A stretch of DNA of 64,000 bases from JAENVU01 sp031362155 (GTDB taxonomy: Bacteria > Actinomycetota > Acidimicrobiia > IMCC26256 > JAENVU01), in the NCBI GenBank assembly GCA_031362155.1, contig JANLRZ010000109.1, positions 3,816-67,815 of the forward strand, given 5' to 3'. Of the stretch, positions 10,569-18,893 are shown one piece after another. The notes under the pieces are model-generated. The model saw only the letters and a program-made list of their open reading frames with translations. It was not told the origin of the DNA and ran no database searches. The stretch's first letter is position 1. The number at the start of each line of letters is the position of its first letter. A program made the position numbers and the translations under genes.

Positions 10569-12148
10569 CCGATCCCGCCGCCGACGGTGCCGATGCTGCG
10601 CGCTCGCGGGCGGAACGACGCGCCCAGCAATCTCGCTCAGCCCGCCGTCGAGCCCGTCGGAATGCCCGCCGCACTCGCGAGGCTCCGGCGCCGACCGTCG
10701 ATGCCGATCCCGAACTGCCGGCGGAACGTGACGACGACTCGGCGATGGTGGCGGCCGCGCCGGACCTCGGCCCTCCGGAGATCGAACCGGAGCCCGAACC
10801 GGAGATCGAGCCGGAACCCGAACCGGAACCCGAACCGGAACCCGAGCCTGAGCCCGAGCCCGAACCCGAGCCTGAGCCCGAACCCGCCGTCGACGCCGAA
10901 GCAGTGGCCAGTCAGTCGCGGCGCGAGCGCCAACAGGAGAAGCGTTCGCGGAGCCGGAAGTCACCCACATCACGGTCGCCGTCTCGTCGACCGCCCCCGC
11001 CGACTCGCACGCGACCACCGAAAGATCCAGTGGAGCGCAAGGTCTTCTGGACCCGCACGATGCCCATCATCGCCGGGGTCCTGGTGCTCGCGATAGTGGT
11101 CGGCATCGTGGTGCGCAGCACCGACGATCCCGAGGCCGCGGCGCCACCGACCCAGGAACCCTCGGGAGCCTCCGGCGCCGACACGATGCTGCTGGTGCAT
11201 CACAGTCGGCTGTTCGGCAACGACCTGATCGCGCTCATCGGCCGGGACGGCGACCGCGGTTCAGTCCTACTCATCCCGTCCGCAACCCAGTTGGACGTTC
11301 CTTCGCTCGGTGTCGCCACGCTCGGACAAGTTCCGGCCGACGACGGTGGGGCGCGCCTCGCCAACAGTGTCGAGAACGTCGTCGGGGTCGACATCGCCAA
11401 GACCGTGGTCGTCGACGATGCCGCGCTGACCGCGATGCTGGGGCCGGCGGAGCCGTTGACCGTGAACCTCGCCGATCCCGTTGATCTCGTGGACCGCGAC
11501 GCGTCGTTCCCTCAGGGGATCCAGCAAGTGTCGGCGGCCCAAGCCACCGAGCTGTTGACCGGACCGCAGGCCGTCGACGAACTCGATCGCTTGGTCTCGG
11601 CATCGGTCGTCTTCGACAACTGGCTCACCCGGCTCCAGGACCCGGAAATCGCCCGGCGGACGAATTCGGAGCAGGCCGATCTTCGGGCGCTCGTCGACGC
11701 GGGACGAGCGCCCGAGCACCGGATCGACACCCTCGGTGTCGAGTCGATCGCCACCGGCGGCGGCGAACGCTTCACGGTGCGGGAGCCGGAGCTGACCGAC
11801 TACGTGGAGAGTGCATTTCCGAGCGCCCGACTGGGCGAGGCGGGCAGGCGGCCGCGAGTCGAAATCCTCAACGGCACGGGTGCCCTCGGGGTCGCCCAGG
11901 CCGTCGCCGACAAGGTCGTTCCGGCCGGTGGGCGGGTCACGCTCACGGGGAACTACCCCCAGTTCGGGGTGCCGACGACCCAGATCATCTACTACCAGGA
12001 CACGTGGCGAGCGGCTGCGCAACGTATGGTGGATGACATGGGCTGCGGATCTCTGCGCAAGGAATCCAAAGACCTCGGGATCGCAGACGTCACCGTGTTG
12101 GTCGGATCCGACTGCCCGCAATACGGAAACCCAGGAGGCGCGAACTGA
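10565..12148 (+). CDS. Membrane-anchored LytR-CpsA-Psr-like protein with LytR_C domain
   Basis: 527 residues. A charged, disordered cytoplasmic N-terminus (1-155) contains a long Glu-Pro repeat (about 72-107). One transmembrane helix (about 165-183, MPIIAGVLVLAIVVGIVV) precedes an extracytoplasmic region with a degenerate LCP fold (MLLVHHSRLFGNDLIALI, SVLLIPSATQLDVP) and a C-terminal LytR_C module (VEILNGTGALGVAQAVADKV). LCP enzymes attach glycopolymers to peptidoglycan. The arginines expected at the lipid-phosphate site are not obvious here, so catalytic activity is uncertain. Its ATG overlaps the nadD stop (ATGA). rsfS begins inside its stop codon. Confidence 0.8.
   Translation: MTDPAADGADAARSRAERRAQQSRSARRRARRNARRTREAPAPTVDADPELPAERDDDSAMVAAAPDLGPPEIEPEPEPEIEPEPEPEPEPEPEPEPEPEPEPEPEPAVDAEAVASQSRRERQQEKRSRSRKSPTSRSPSRRPPPPTRTRPPKDPVERKVFWTRTMPIIAGVLVLAIVVGIVVRSTDDPEAAAPPTQEPSGASGADTMLLVHHSRLFGNDLIALIGRDGDRGSVLLIPSATQLDVPSLGVATLGQVPADDGGARLANSVENVVGVDIAKTVVVDDAALTAMLGPAEPLTVNLADPVDLVDRDASFPQGIQQVSAAQATELLTGPQAVDELDRLVSASVVFDNWLTRLQDPEIARRTNSEQADLRALVDAGRAPEHRIDTLGVESIATGGGERFTVREPELTDYVESAFPSARLGEAGRRPRVEILNGTGALGVAQAVADKVVPAGGRVTLTGNYPQFGVPTTQIIYYQDTWRAAAQRMVDDMGCGSLRKESKDLGIADVTVLVGSDCPQYGNPGGAN
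10778..10886 (+). repeat. Glu-Pro coding tandem repeat
   Basis: A six-base unit encoding Glu-Pro, with occasional Ile, repeated many times in the cytoplasmic tail of the LCP-like gene. It is low-complexity coding DNA, prone to length variation. Confidence 0.85.
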
Positions 12149-12513
12149 ACGCGATCGAACAAGCCATCGTGGCGGCTCGGGCTGCTGCAGACAAGATCGC
12201 CACCGATGTGGTGGTGCTCGACGTCGGAGAGATCATCGGCATCACCGAAGCCTTCGTGTTGGCGTCCGGCACGAACACCCGCCAGGTGCGTGCCATCGTC
12301 GACGAGGTCGAGTTGGCGCTCAAGATCGAGGCCGACCTCTCGCCCCGCAGCACCGAGGGTCTGACGGATTCGACGTGGGTGCTGATGGACTACGGCGAGA
12401 TCGTCGTCCACGTCTTCCTAACCGAGACTCGGGAGTTCTACGACCTGGAACGCCTGTGGTCCGACGCCCCGCGCGTGGAATGGGCCGCGGCGGAAACGGC
12501 CGACGCGAGCTGA
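12145..12513 (+). CDS. rsfS: Ribosomal silencing factor, apparent CTG start
   Basis: RsfS/Iojap protein; binds uL14 and blocks subunit joining under starvation. With a CTG start at 12145 it has 122 residues; the core DVVVLDVGEIIGITEAFVLAS and the C-terminal YGEIVVHVFLTETREFYDLERLW are diagnostic. Evidence for CTG: a perfect AGGAGG (12133-12138) lies six bases before it, the codon overlaps the preceding stop as CTGA, and the resulting N-terminus NAIEQAIVAARAAADKIATD aligns with mycobacterial RsfS. The next candidate, GTG at 12169, would remove eight conserved-looking residues and has no Shine-Dalgarno site at the right distance. Confidence 0.9.
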   Translation: MNAIEQAIVAARAAADKIATDVVVLDVGEIIGITEAFVLASGTNTRQVRAIVDEVELALKIEADLSPRSTEGLTDSTWVLMDYGEIVVHVFLTETREFYDLERLWSDAPRVEWAAAETADAS

Positions 12514-12525
12514 CCTGCCGACCTC

Positions 12526-12553
12526 GGTGTGATCAGCCCGGTGTGATCAGCCC
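12526..12553. repeat. 14-bp tandem duplication between rsfS and hisF
   Basis: Two exact copies of a 14-base unit (GGTGTGATCAGCCC) centred on TGATCA. The second copy contains the hisF stop codon on the minus strand. The spacing looks like a recent slippage duplication. Confidence 0.85.
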
Positions 12554-13347
12554 GGGGAGACCCAGGGTCGCACGTGGACGCCGCGCTCGATCAGCCCGCG
12601 CTTGAGTTCCTCGACCCCGATGTTCCGATCGAGGCGCGGCGAGTAGAGGATCGAGCTGATGATGGCCGCACTCGCCCCACCCTCGGTGAGGCCCGTGGCG
12701 ATGTGATCGACGGAGCCGGCGCCACCCGACGCGATGACCGGAACCGTGACCGCATCGGCGACCGCCCGGGTGATCTCGAGGTCGTACCCGGCGGCGGTAC
12801 CGTCGCCGTCGATCGAGTTCACGACGATCTCACCGGCACCGAGGTCGACGCCTCGCTTCACCCATTCGATCGCGTCGAGACTGGTCGCCGTGCGGGCACC
12901 GTCGATGAACACCTCGTATCCGCTCGGAAGATCCTCCCGCCGGCCCACCCGTTTGACCTGGGTTGACAGCACGATGCACTGGTTGCCGAAGGCCTCGGCG
13001 CCGGCCCGAATGATGTCGGGGTTGCGGACGGCCATCGAGTCGATGCTGATCTTCTCGGCGCCGCCCTTGAGCACGGTGTACATGTCGTCGAGATGGCGGA
13101 TGCCGCCGCCCACCGTAAAGGGGACGAAGACGTGCTCGGCCACCGCGGTCACGGTGTCGAGATCGATCGCGCGTTGCTGGGCGCTCGCCATGATGTCGTA
13201 GAAGACGATCTCGTCGATCTGGTCGGTGTACAACTGCTGAGCGAGATCCGCGGCCGGGGCGACATCGATGTTGTCCTGGAAGTTCTGGGCCTTGGTCACG
13301 CGACCGTCGACGACGTCGAAGCATGCGATCAGTCGTTTGGTCAACAT
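12547..13347 (-). CDS. hisF: HisF-like imidazole glycerol phosphate synthase cyclase subunit (divergent clade)
   Basis: (beta/alpha)8 cyclase subunit, 266 residues. Canonical HisF makes IGP and AICAR from PRFAR with ammonia from HisH. Phosphate-site and barrel motifs are present: FVPFTVGGGIR, GAEKISIDSMAVRNP, GEIVVNSIDGDGT and VPVIASGGAGS. The N-terminus reads RLIACFDVVDGRVTKAQNFQ where typical HisF has PCLDV and KGVNF, and the DNIDVAPAADLAQ segment also departs from the norm, so it belongs to a divergent HisF group. The catalytic aspartate in CFDV is kept. Its ATG lies inside the 3' end of hisH (7-base overlap). No other his genes are near. Confidence 0.85.
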   Translation of the reverse strand: MLTKRLIACFDVVDGRVTKAQNFQDNIDVAPAADLAQQLYTDQIDEIVFYDIMASAQQRAIDLDTVTAVAEHVFVPFTVGGGIRHLDDMYTVLKGGAEKISIDSMAVRNPDIIRAGAEAFGNQCIVLSTQVKRVGRREDLPSGYEVFIDGARTATSLDAIEWVKRGVDLGAGEIVVNSIDGDGTAAGYDLEITRAVADAVTVPVIASGGAGSVDHIATGLTEGGASAAIISSILYSPRLDRNIGVEELKRGLIERGVHVRPWVSPG

Positions 13348-13955
13348 GCGACACCGTCCCACGTCGCGAAGTTCGCCAGGATCGCGAGCCCGACCTCGCC
13401 ACTCTTCTCGGCGTGGAACTGGGTCGCGGCGACGTTCCCTGCGGCCACCATCGAACAAAACCGGACGCTGTACTCGGTGGTGCCGAGGACGTCGGCGGCG
13501 GCGGTGGGCGTCGCGTAGTAGCTGTTCACGAAATAGCAGTACGCCGGATCGGGGAGTCCCGCAACGAGTGGATGCGCCGACCGAAACTCGACGGCGTTCC
13601 AGCCGATCTGGGGGACCCGGTCGGTGGCCGGGAAGCGGCGGACCCGGCCGGGCACCCACCCGAGGCCGGCAACGTCGCCTTCCTCGCTGTGGTCGAAGAT
13701 CACCTGGAGGCCGATACAGATGCCCAGGAATGGCGTCCGATCGTTGATCACCTTGTGGGTGAGGGTCTCGATCAGGTCGGACTCGGCCAGCGAGGTCATC
13801 GTCGCGCCGGCGGCCCCGACCCCGGGGAGAATGATCCGATCCACCGCGGCCGCCTCGTCCGGCGTGGCCACGAGCCGGGCGGAAATGCCGAGCCGGGCCA
13901 ACGCGAACATGACGCTCGGCGCGTTTCCCGCGCGGTAATCGACGACTCCGATCAT
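13341..13955 (-). CDS. hisH: HisH-like glutamine amidotransferase subunit
   Basis: Class I glutamine amidotransferase, 204 residues, supplying ammonia to HisF. The nucleophile elbow GICIGLQ carries the cysteine, and FHAEKSG supplies the His-Glu pair, so the triad is complete. The oxyanion strand reads PGVGAAGATM. It overlaps hisF by seven bases, as expected for subunits made together. TAGACT nine bases upstream of the ATG suggests a leaderless start. As the pair is isolated from the rest of histidine synthesis, a role in another amidotransfer pathway is possible. Confidence 0.86.
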   Translation of the reverse strand: MIGVVDYRAGNAPSVMFALARLGISARLVATPDEAAAVDRIILPGVGAAGATMTSLAESDLIETLTHKVINDRTPFLGICIGLQVIFDHSEEGDVAGLGWVPGRVRRFPATDRVPQIGWNAVEFRSAHPLVAGLPDPAYCYFVNSYYATPTAAADVLGTTEYSVRFCSMVAAGNVAATQFHAEKSGEVGLAILANFATWDGVAC

Positions 13956-13964
13956 GGACGGGTG

Positions 13965-13970
13965 AGTCTA
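13965..13970 (-). promoter_or_regulatory. -10 element of hisH (leaderless)
   Basis: TAGACT on the minus strand, nine bases before the ATG at 13955. It overlaps the stop of the upstream membrane-protein gene. Confidence 0.5.
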
Positions 13971-15557
13971 GGGAGACGCTGCGCCGTCGATTCGATAGAT
14001 GCGCACCGTCCCGAACCGACGCTCGACGGTGAACGGGTAGGCGGTCGTGGCCACGACGCAGGTCGCGTTGTAGCGCGTCGCGACGGCGGCGATCTGGGTT
14101 GCGCTGAGCTGGTTGTAGGCGCGCCGCAGGTCTTCGATCTTGCCGTCATAGGCGTCGAAGACCTCGTCACCACCGACGAGTGCATCCATCCGACGCTTCC
14201 ATTCCCCGAGGGCGTCGTAGCGGATGGCTTGCCAGTTGGCGACGATCGGTCGTTCGGAACGGAGGAAGGCATCTTGGCGATCGACGGGCACGACGCAGCG
14301 AGTCGAGGGCGACACGTGGGTTCGCATCCACGCGAAGGCTTCGGCTTCGGGGTCGGCCTTGGTCCAGGCCTTGAAGTTGCGAACCACCATGCGGGGCGCG
14401 GCGATCAACGGAGAGGTGACGATGAGCGCGATGGCGATCCCGGCACCGATGAGTGCGGTCGATCGGCGCCGACCTCGGGCCCGGCGGTGGGTGTGCGTCC
14501 GGATCCGGTCCCGGTCCCGCAGCCGGGTCGCCGCCAACATCAGTTGGAAGAAGAAGCAGAGGGGTACGAAGAGGGGCCCCACCCGGAGGGGGAACAACAT
14601 GAGGAATCCCCACGCCCCCACACCACGCGCGCCGAAGGCCACGACCACCGGCACCATGGTCACGATCTGGAAGGTGATGAGGAAGCGCTCGGCATCGGTG
14701 CGCCGCGAACGGCGGTACCACCAGACGTTGGCCGCGAACATCAGGAGCAGGGTGCCGGTGCGTAGCACGACCTGCGCGGTGGCGAGCTGCGCGCCGCCGA
14801 AGAAGGGGTCGGCGTGGTGCGGGAGCCCCTTGAGGACGACGAACTCTTGGAGCCGTGCGCTGGTGTTCGACAGGGTCGACCACGCCCCGATCGCGCCCGG
14901 CGCGCCGATCACCACGGCCAACCAACTCCAGGTGAGGGCCCGGCGACGGGTGGCAGGGTTCGTCACGAGCGCGATCGCGGCCGCGCCGCCGGCCCAGAGC
15001 CCGACGGCCGGATGGAACGCGACGGTCGCGCCGAGCGCGGCCATGGCCCACCCGACCCGATCGTCGAGGGCGGCGGCGATCGCTGCGAGCAACCAGCAGT
15101 ACGCGACGGTCTTGGCTTCGAAGGTGCCGAACATCCATTCCGAGCCGATCAGGCTCTGGTTGGCGATCAACCAGAGACTGATCGCCGCCGCGCCGGCCCA
15201 CGGTCGGACGCCGATGCGGCCCGCGATGCGCAGGAGGAGGAAGGCCATGACCACGGAGGTCACGAATCGTCCGACCCAACCGAACCATTGCAGCGAGACG
15301 TGGGCCGCGACCGGTCCGAACAGGTGGTTGAACACCCAGTGTTCGGAGAACGGACCTTGCATGGTCCAGTCGGTTCGGAGGAACGCCGGAGTGCCGACGT
15401 GGCGGACGAGTGGCAGGTAGAGCTCTTCGGACAGACGGGGGACAGGCGCCCCGTACAGGACGAACGCCACTCCGAGGACGACCATCGTCGGGAGTGCCAG
15501 CGCGGCGATCGATGGGGCCAGCGGCGTCCGCTCGCCCTCGCTGAACTCGTGCTCCAC
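13968..15557 (-). CDS. Large polytopic membrane protein, function unknown
   Basis: 529 residues with about ten hydrophobic segments spread over residues 15-370 and a soluble C-terminal domain of about 140 residues (ANWQAIRYDALGEWKRRMDA, then VATRYNATCVVAT). An early extracytoplasmic stretch has conserved-looking acidic and aromatic residues (RTDWTMQGPFSEHW). The overall plan recalls GT-C-type glycosyltransferases or related polytopic proteins, but I see no decisive motif and do not assign a function. The GTG start at 15557 has GGGAGG seven bases upstream and a TACAGT hexamer (complement of 15579-15584) before that. It runs toward hisH with a 12-base gap, so cotranscription is possible. Confidence 0.8.
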   Translation of the reverse strand: MEHEFSEGERTPLAPSIAALALPTMVVLGVAFVLYGAPVPRLSEELYLPLVRHVGTPAFLRTDWTMQGPFSEHWVFNHLFGPVAAHVSLQWFGWVGRFVTSVVMAFLLLRIAGRIGVRPWAGAAAISLWLIANQSLIGSEWMFGTFEAKTVAYCWLLAAIAAALDDRVGWAMAALGATVAFHPAVGLWAGGAAAIALVTNPATRRRALTWSWLAVVIGAPGAIGAWSTLSNTSARLQEFVVLKGLPHHADPFFGGAQLATAQVVLRTGTLLLMFAANVWWYRRSRRTDAERFLITFQIVTMVPVVVAFGARGVGAWGFLMLFPLRVGPLFVPLCFFFQLMLAATRLRDRDRIRTHTHRRARGRRRSTALIGAGIAIALIVTSPLIAAPRMVVRNFKAWTKADPEAEAFAWMRTHVSPSTRCVVPVDRQDAFLRSERPIVANWQAIRYDALGEWKRRMDALVGGDEVFDAYDGKIEDLRRAYNQLSATQIAAVATRYNATCVVATTAYPFTVERRFGTVRIYRIDGAASP

Positions 15558-15578
15558 GTGGTCGCCTCCCTGGAGCGC

Positions 15579-15584
15579 ACTGTA
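15579..15584 (-). promoter_or_regulatory. Possible -10 element of the polytopic membrane gene
   Basis: TACAGT on the minus strand, 21 bases before the GTG, leaving a short leader that contains a Shine-Dalgarno site. Confidence 0.35.
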
Positions 15585-15607
15585 GGACGCGGTTGCAGCG
15601 GGTCTTC

Positions 15608-15613
15608 TAGTTT
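15608..15613 (+). promoter_or_regulatory. -10 element of the PhyH-like gene (leaderless)
   Basis: TAGTTT, six bases before the ATG at 15620. Confidence 0.5.
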
Positions 15614-15619
15614 GCCGGC

Positions 15620-16393
15620 ATGAGTCAACCCATCTTCGAACCCACCAGCCGCGCGGGCGTGGCGTTCTTCCGGGACCACGGCTGGGTCATCACCCGGACG
15701 CTCGATGCTCGGGCCACCGCCGAGCTCCAGGCCTGGGTGGACGACGTGATGGAGTGGCCCGACGACGGAGACTGGCTCCACTACCGCGAGTCGACCGATG
15801 CGGGGCCACGGCTGTGTCGCACCGAGAACTTCGTTCCGTATCACGCCGGTCTGGGGGCGCTGTTGGCCGACGGCGTCATGTTGGAGACCGCGGGCGCGCT
15901 GCTCGGCGAGCCCGCCGTGCTCTACAAGGAGAAGATCAACTACAAGGCCGCGGGCGGCGCGGGCTACGCCCCGCACCAGGACGCGCCCGCGTACCGCTTC
16001 ATCGACACCCACGTGTCGTGCATGGTGGCGATCGACGATGCCGATGACGACAACGGTTGTCTCGAGGTGGTGTCGGGTTCGTTCGGCGCCGTGCTCCCGA
16101 TGGACGAACAAGGGTGCATTCGTACCGACGTCGTCGCGTCACTCCAATGGGAATCGGTGCCGGTCCCGGCTGGAACCACCTTGTGGTTCCATTCCCGCAC
16201 GCCGCATCGGAGCGGACCGAATCGATCCGAGCGGGATCGCCGCGCGCTCTACCCCACCTACAACGCGCGACGAGAGGGTGATCTCCGCGCGGCCTACTAC
16301 GAGCAGAAGCTCGCCGAGTTCGCGGCGGCGGCGGGCGATGGCGACCGGGTGCAGGTGTCGCTGATCAACGACTTCCAGGGCCGGCGGGTCTGA
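15620..16393 (+). CDS. Phytanoyl-CoA dioxygenase (PhyH) family protein
   Basis: Fe(II)/2-oxoglutarate-dependent oxygenase fold, 257 residues. The iron-binding HxD is H119-Q-D121 (in APHQDAPAYRF), the distal histidine is H196 (in TPHRSGPNRS), and the nearby arginines would hold 2-oxoglutarate. GDWLHYRES and LYKEKINYKAAGGAGY are typical of bacterial PhyH proteins that hydroxylate small molecules. The substrate is not evident. The start is leaderless-looking. The 3' end overlaps the end of the convergent, frameshifted TetR gene by 29 bases. Confidence 0.85.
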   Translation: MSQPIFEPTSRAGVAFFRDHGWVITRTLDARATAELQAWVDDVMEWPDDGDWLHYRESTDAGPRLCRTENFVPYHAGLGALLADGVMLETAGALLGEPAVLYKEKINYKAAGGAGYAPHQDAPAYRFIDTHVSCMVAIDDADDDNGCLEVVSGSFGAVLPMDEQGCIRTDVVASLQWESVPVPAGTTLWFHSRTPHRSGPNRSERDRRALYPTYNARREGDLRAAYYEQKLAEFAAAAGDGDRVQVSLINDFQGRRV

Positions 16394-16968
16394 GGCCCGG
16401 GTGGGCCGTGGTCATGAAGGACCCGAAGCGACGCATGGCGGTGTCGACGCCGGCTTGATCTTCGGTCGCGAGCAGATCGAGGAGGAGCCCTCGGCACACG
16501 GCCAGTGCGAGTCGGGCATCGGTCCGGGCGGTCGGCTCGTCCACGCCGAGGTCGACGAGGAGCTCCGCGGTCGTGTCGACCCACGCGGCGACGTCTCCGT
16601 CGAGAAGGCGGGCGGCCGGTTCTGCGCCGCAGAGCGCCTGCCCGTAGAGCTCGAAGAACAGCCGCTCGTAGGGCCACATCACCGGGTCCCGTAGCCGGTC
16701 CCACAGCTCGTCGAGCCGGGGCGCGCCTCCTGTGATCGCGGTGCCGGTCGAGGGTGCGATGAAGTCGCGCTGCTGGCGTTCGACCGCGCGAACGATTTCG
16801 AGGAGGAGCGCGTCCTTCGAGCCGAAATGGAAGGCCAACATGCGGTGGCTGGTGCCCAGGTGGTCGGCGAGTTGGCGCCAGACTCATCTTCGAAATGCCG
16901 TGCTCGGCGGCGACGTCGACCGCCGCGGCCAGAAGCCGCTCCCGAGTGTCGGTCGTGGGTCGGGCCAT
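16365..16968 (-). pseudogene. TetR-family regulator broken by a one-base insertion
   Basis: The N-terminal helix-turn-helix half (RPTTDTRERLLAAAVDVAAE then HGISKMSL) starts at an ATG at 16968. After about 30 codons the coding moves to another frame, giving RQLADHLGTSHRMLAFHFGS then KDALLLEIV through to a stop at 16365. Removing one base of the CC pair at 16878-16879 on the plus strand restores a continuous 200-residue protein reading SLRQLADHLGTSHRML, which is exactly the TetR recognition-helix region. The lesion is therefore a single-base insertion, or a sequencing error. The gene is divergent from the amidohydrolase at 17100, its likely former target. Confidence 0.85.
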
Positions 16969-17099
16969 CAGCCCTGGTGAGCGGGGGCGAGAGCGCCGAG
17001 TTTGTTCAAGGCGCGCTGCATGAAGACGAGCGGCGAGCGATGGCTACGTGGCACGATGCACGGCGATTCAACAGTGTTTCGTCGAGGACAGGGGCATAC

Positions 17100-18854
17100 A
17101 TGGCACACGATCTGGTGATCGCGGGCGGGACCATCGTCGACGGGACCGGTGCGCCCCGTTTCGCCGGCGACATTGGGATCGACGGTGGCCGGATCACCGC
17201 GGTCGGGGGATGCCTGCAGGGGGACCAGACGATCGAGGCTGACGGCGCAGTCGTCGCGCCGGGTTGGGTCGATGTGCACACGCACTACGACGGCCAGGTC
17301 ACGTGGGACGACGAACTGGACCCGAGCTTCAGCAACGGTGTGACCACGCTCGTCATGGGGAACTGCGGCGTGGGCTTCGCTCCGTGTCCCGACGGTGAGC
17401 AGGAGACGTTGATCCAACTCATGGAAGGGGTCGAGGACATCCCGGGGAGCGCACTCCACGAGGGGGTTCCGTGGGGCGCCTGGAGCACCTTCCCCGAGTA
17501 CCTCGACTTCCTCGACGCCCGGCGCTACTCGCTCGACGTCGCCGCCCAGCTGGCGCACGGCTCGTTGCGCTTCAGCGTGATGGGCGAGCGCGGCGTGAAC
17601 AACGAGGACGCGACGGCTGAAGACATCGCGGCGATGCGTGCGCTCGCGTCCGAGGCAACCGCCGCGGGTGCGGTGGGCTTCTCGACGTCCCGCACGATCT
17701 TTCACCGGTCGATCGGCGGCGCGGCGGTCCCGGGTACCTACGCGACTGGAGTCGAACTCGGCGAGCTCATTGCGGGGATGGCCGACGGCGGCGGGGGAGT
17801 GTTCGAGGCGATCACGTCGTCGTCGCTCGGGCTGATGGAGGGCCTCGGTGGCGAGCGCTTCAGTCAGGATCACGAGCTCACACTGCTCGCCGACATCTCT
17901 CGTGCCACCGGGCAGAAGATCACGTTCACCACGGTCCAGCACGTCGATGATCCGGAAGCTTGGCGCGCGGTGCTCGAGTTCGCGACCGCGGCGAACGCGA
18001 CCGGCGCCCGGCTGTTCCCCCAGGTGGCGTCACGTCCGGTCGGCATTCTGGGTGGCCTGGCCGGGTATCACCCCTTCATGCGCCGTCCGTCGTATCGGGT
18101 CCTCGCCGACCTCCCGGTGGCGGCCCAGGCCGAGCGCCTGCGCGACCCGGAGGTGAAGGCGCGGATTCTCGCCGAGTTCGACGTCGCGGCCGACCAGGCC
18201 GGATCCATGGAGATGTTCGCCGAGGTCATGCAGAACGTCGCCGATTTCATGTACCCGCTCGACGAGATCGTCGACTACGAACCCGGTCCGGAGCAGACGT
18301 TCGGCGCGATCGCGGGTGCGGCCGGCGTGCCGGCGATCGAAGTGATGTACGACTTCCTCGCGGCCGGCGACGGCACCAACATTGTCAGCCTGGCCGGCGC
18401 CGGCTACATGCACGGCGATCTCGAGGCGGTCCGCGAGATGATCCTGGATCCCGTGACTGTGGTCGGACTGGCCGATGCCGGTGCCCATGTGAAGCTCATC
18501 TGCGATGGTTCGAGCCCGAGCACGCAGCTCACCCACTGGACCCGTGACCGCACTCGAGGTGAACTGATTCCGCTCGAGTTCATGGTCGAGCAGCAGACTC
18601 GTCGTACCGCCGAGTTGTACGGGTTCACCGACCGAGGGACGATCGCGGTCGGTCAGCAGGCCGACCTCAACGTCATCGATTTCGACGCGCTCACTGTGCG
18701 CCGTCCGGTCATGCACGCGGATCTGCCTGCCGGCGGTCAGCGGTATCTCCAGCCGGTGACGGGGTACGTGGCGACCGTGGTGCACGGCACCCAGACCCGA
18801 GCGAACGATACGGACACGGGCGCGCGCCCGGGCCGCTTGGTGCGGCGAGGATGA
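17100..18854 (+). CDS. N-acyl-D-amino-acid deacylase (D-aminoacylase) family amidohydrolase
   Basis: Metal-dependent hydrolase, 584 residues. The metal site includes HxH (H60, H62 in VDVHTHYDGQ) and the bridging cysteine C89 in MGNCGVGFAP, typical of the D-aminoacylase branch. LADAGAHVKL near residue 460 supplies the late aspartate. The N-terminal strands (LVIAGGTIVDGTG) and the C-terminal beta-sandwich (GTIAVGQQADLNVID) frame the barrel. The frame is open further upstream, but the ATG at 17100 gives the standard start. A divergent TetR pseudogene lies 131 bases away. The substrate is not predictable; members act on N-acyl-D-amino acids or related amides. Confidence 0.87.
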   Translation: MAHDLVIAGGTIVDGTGAPRFAGDIGIDGGRITAVGGCLQGDQTIEADGAVVAPGWVDVHTHYDGQVTWDDELDPSFSNGVTTLVMGNCGVGFAPCPDGEQETLIQLMEGVEDIPGSALHEGVPWGAWSTFPEYLDFLDARRYSLDVAAQLAHGSLRFSVMGERGVNNEDATAEDIAAMRALASEATAAGAVGFSTSRTIFHRSIGGAAVPGTYATGVELGELIAGMADGGGGVFEAITSSSLGLMEGLGGERFSQDHELTLLADISRATGQKITFTTVQHVDDPEAWRAVLEFATAANATGARLFPQVASRPVGILGGLAGYHPFMRRPSYRVLADLPVAAQAERLRDPEVKARILAEFDVAADQAGSMEMFAEVMQNVADFMYPLDEIVDYEPGPEQTFGAIAGAAGVPAIEVMYDFLAAGDGTNIVSLAGAGYMHGDLEAVREMILDPVTVVGLADAGAHVKLICDGSSPSTQLTHWTRDRTRGELIPLEFMVEQQTRRTAELYGFTDRGTIAVGQQADLNVIDFDALTVRRPVMHADLPAGGQRYLQPVTGYVATVVHGTQTRANDTDTGARPGRLVRRG

Positions 18855-18893
18855 TCGCCGGGCTCATCGGTGCGCGCTGCTGGAAGAGGGCAG

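Noticed and set aside
10778..10886. Tandem repeat that could suggest a CRISPR or regulatory array
   Set aside because: It is a Glu-Pro coding repeat within one reading frame, without spacers.
12169..12513. rsfS starting at GTG 12169
   Set aside because: It lacks a ribosome site at the right distance and removes the N-terminal helix; the CTG at 12145 is better supported.
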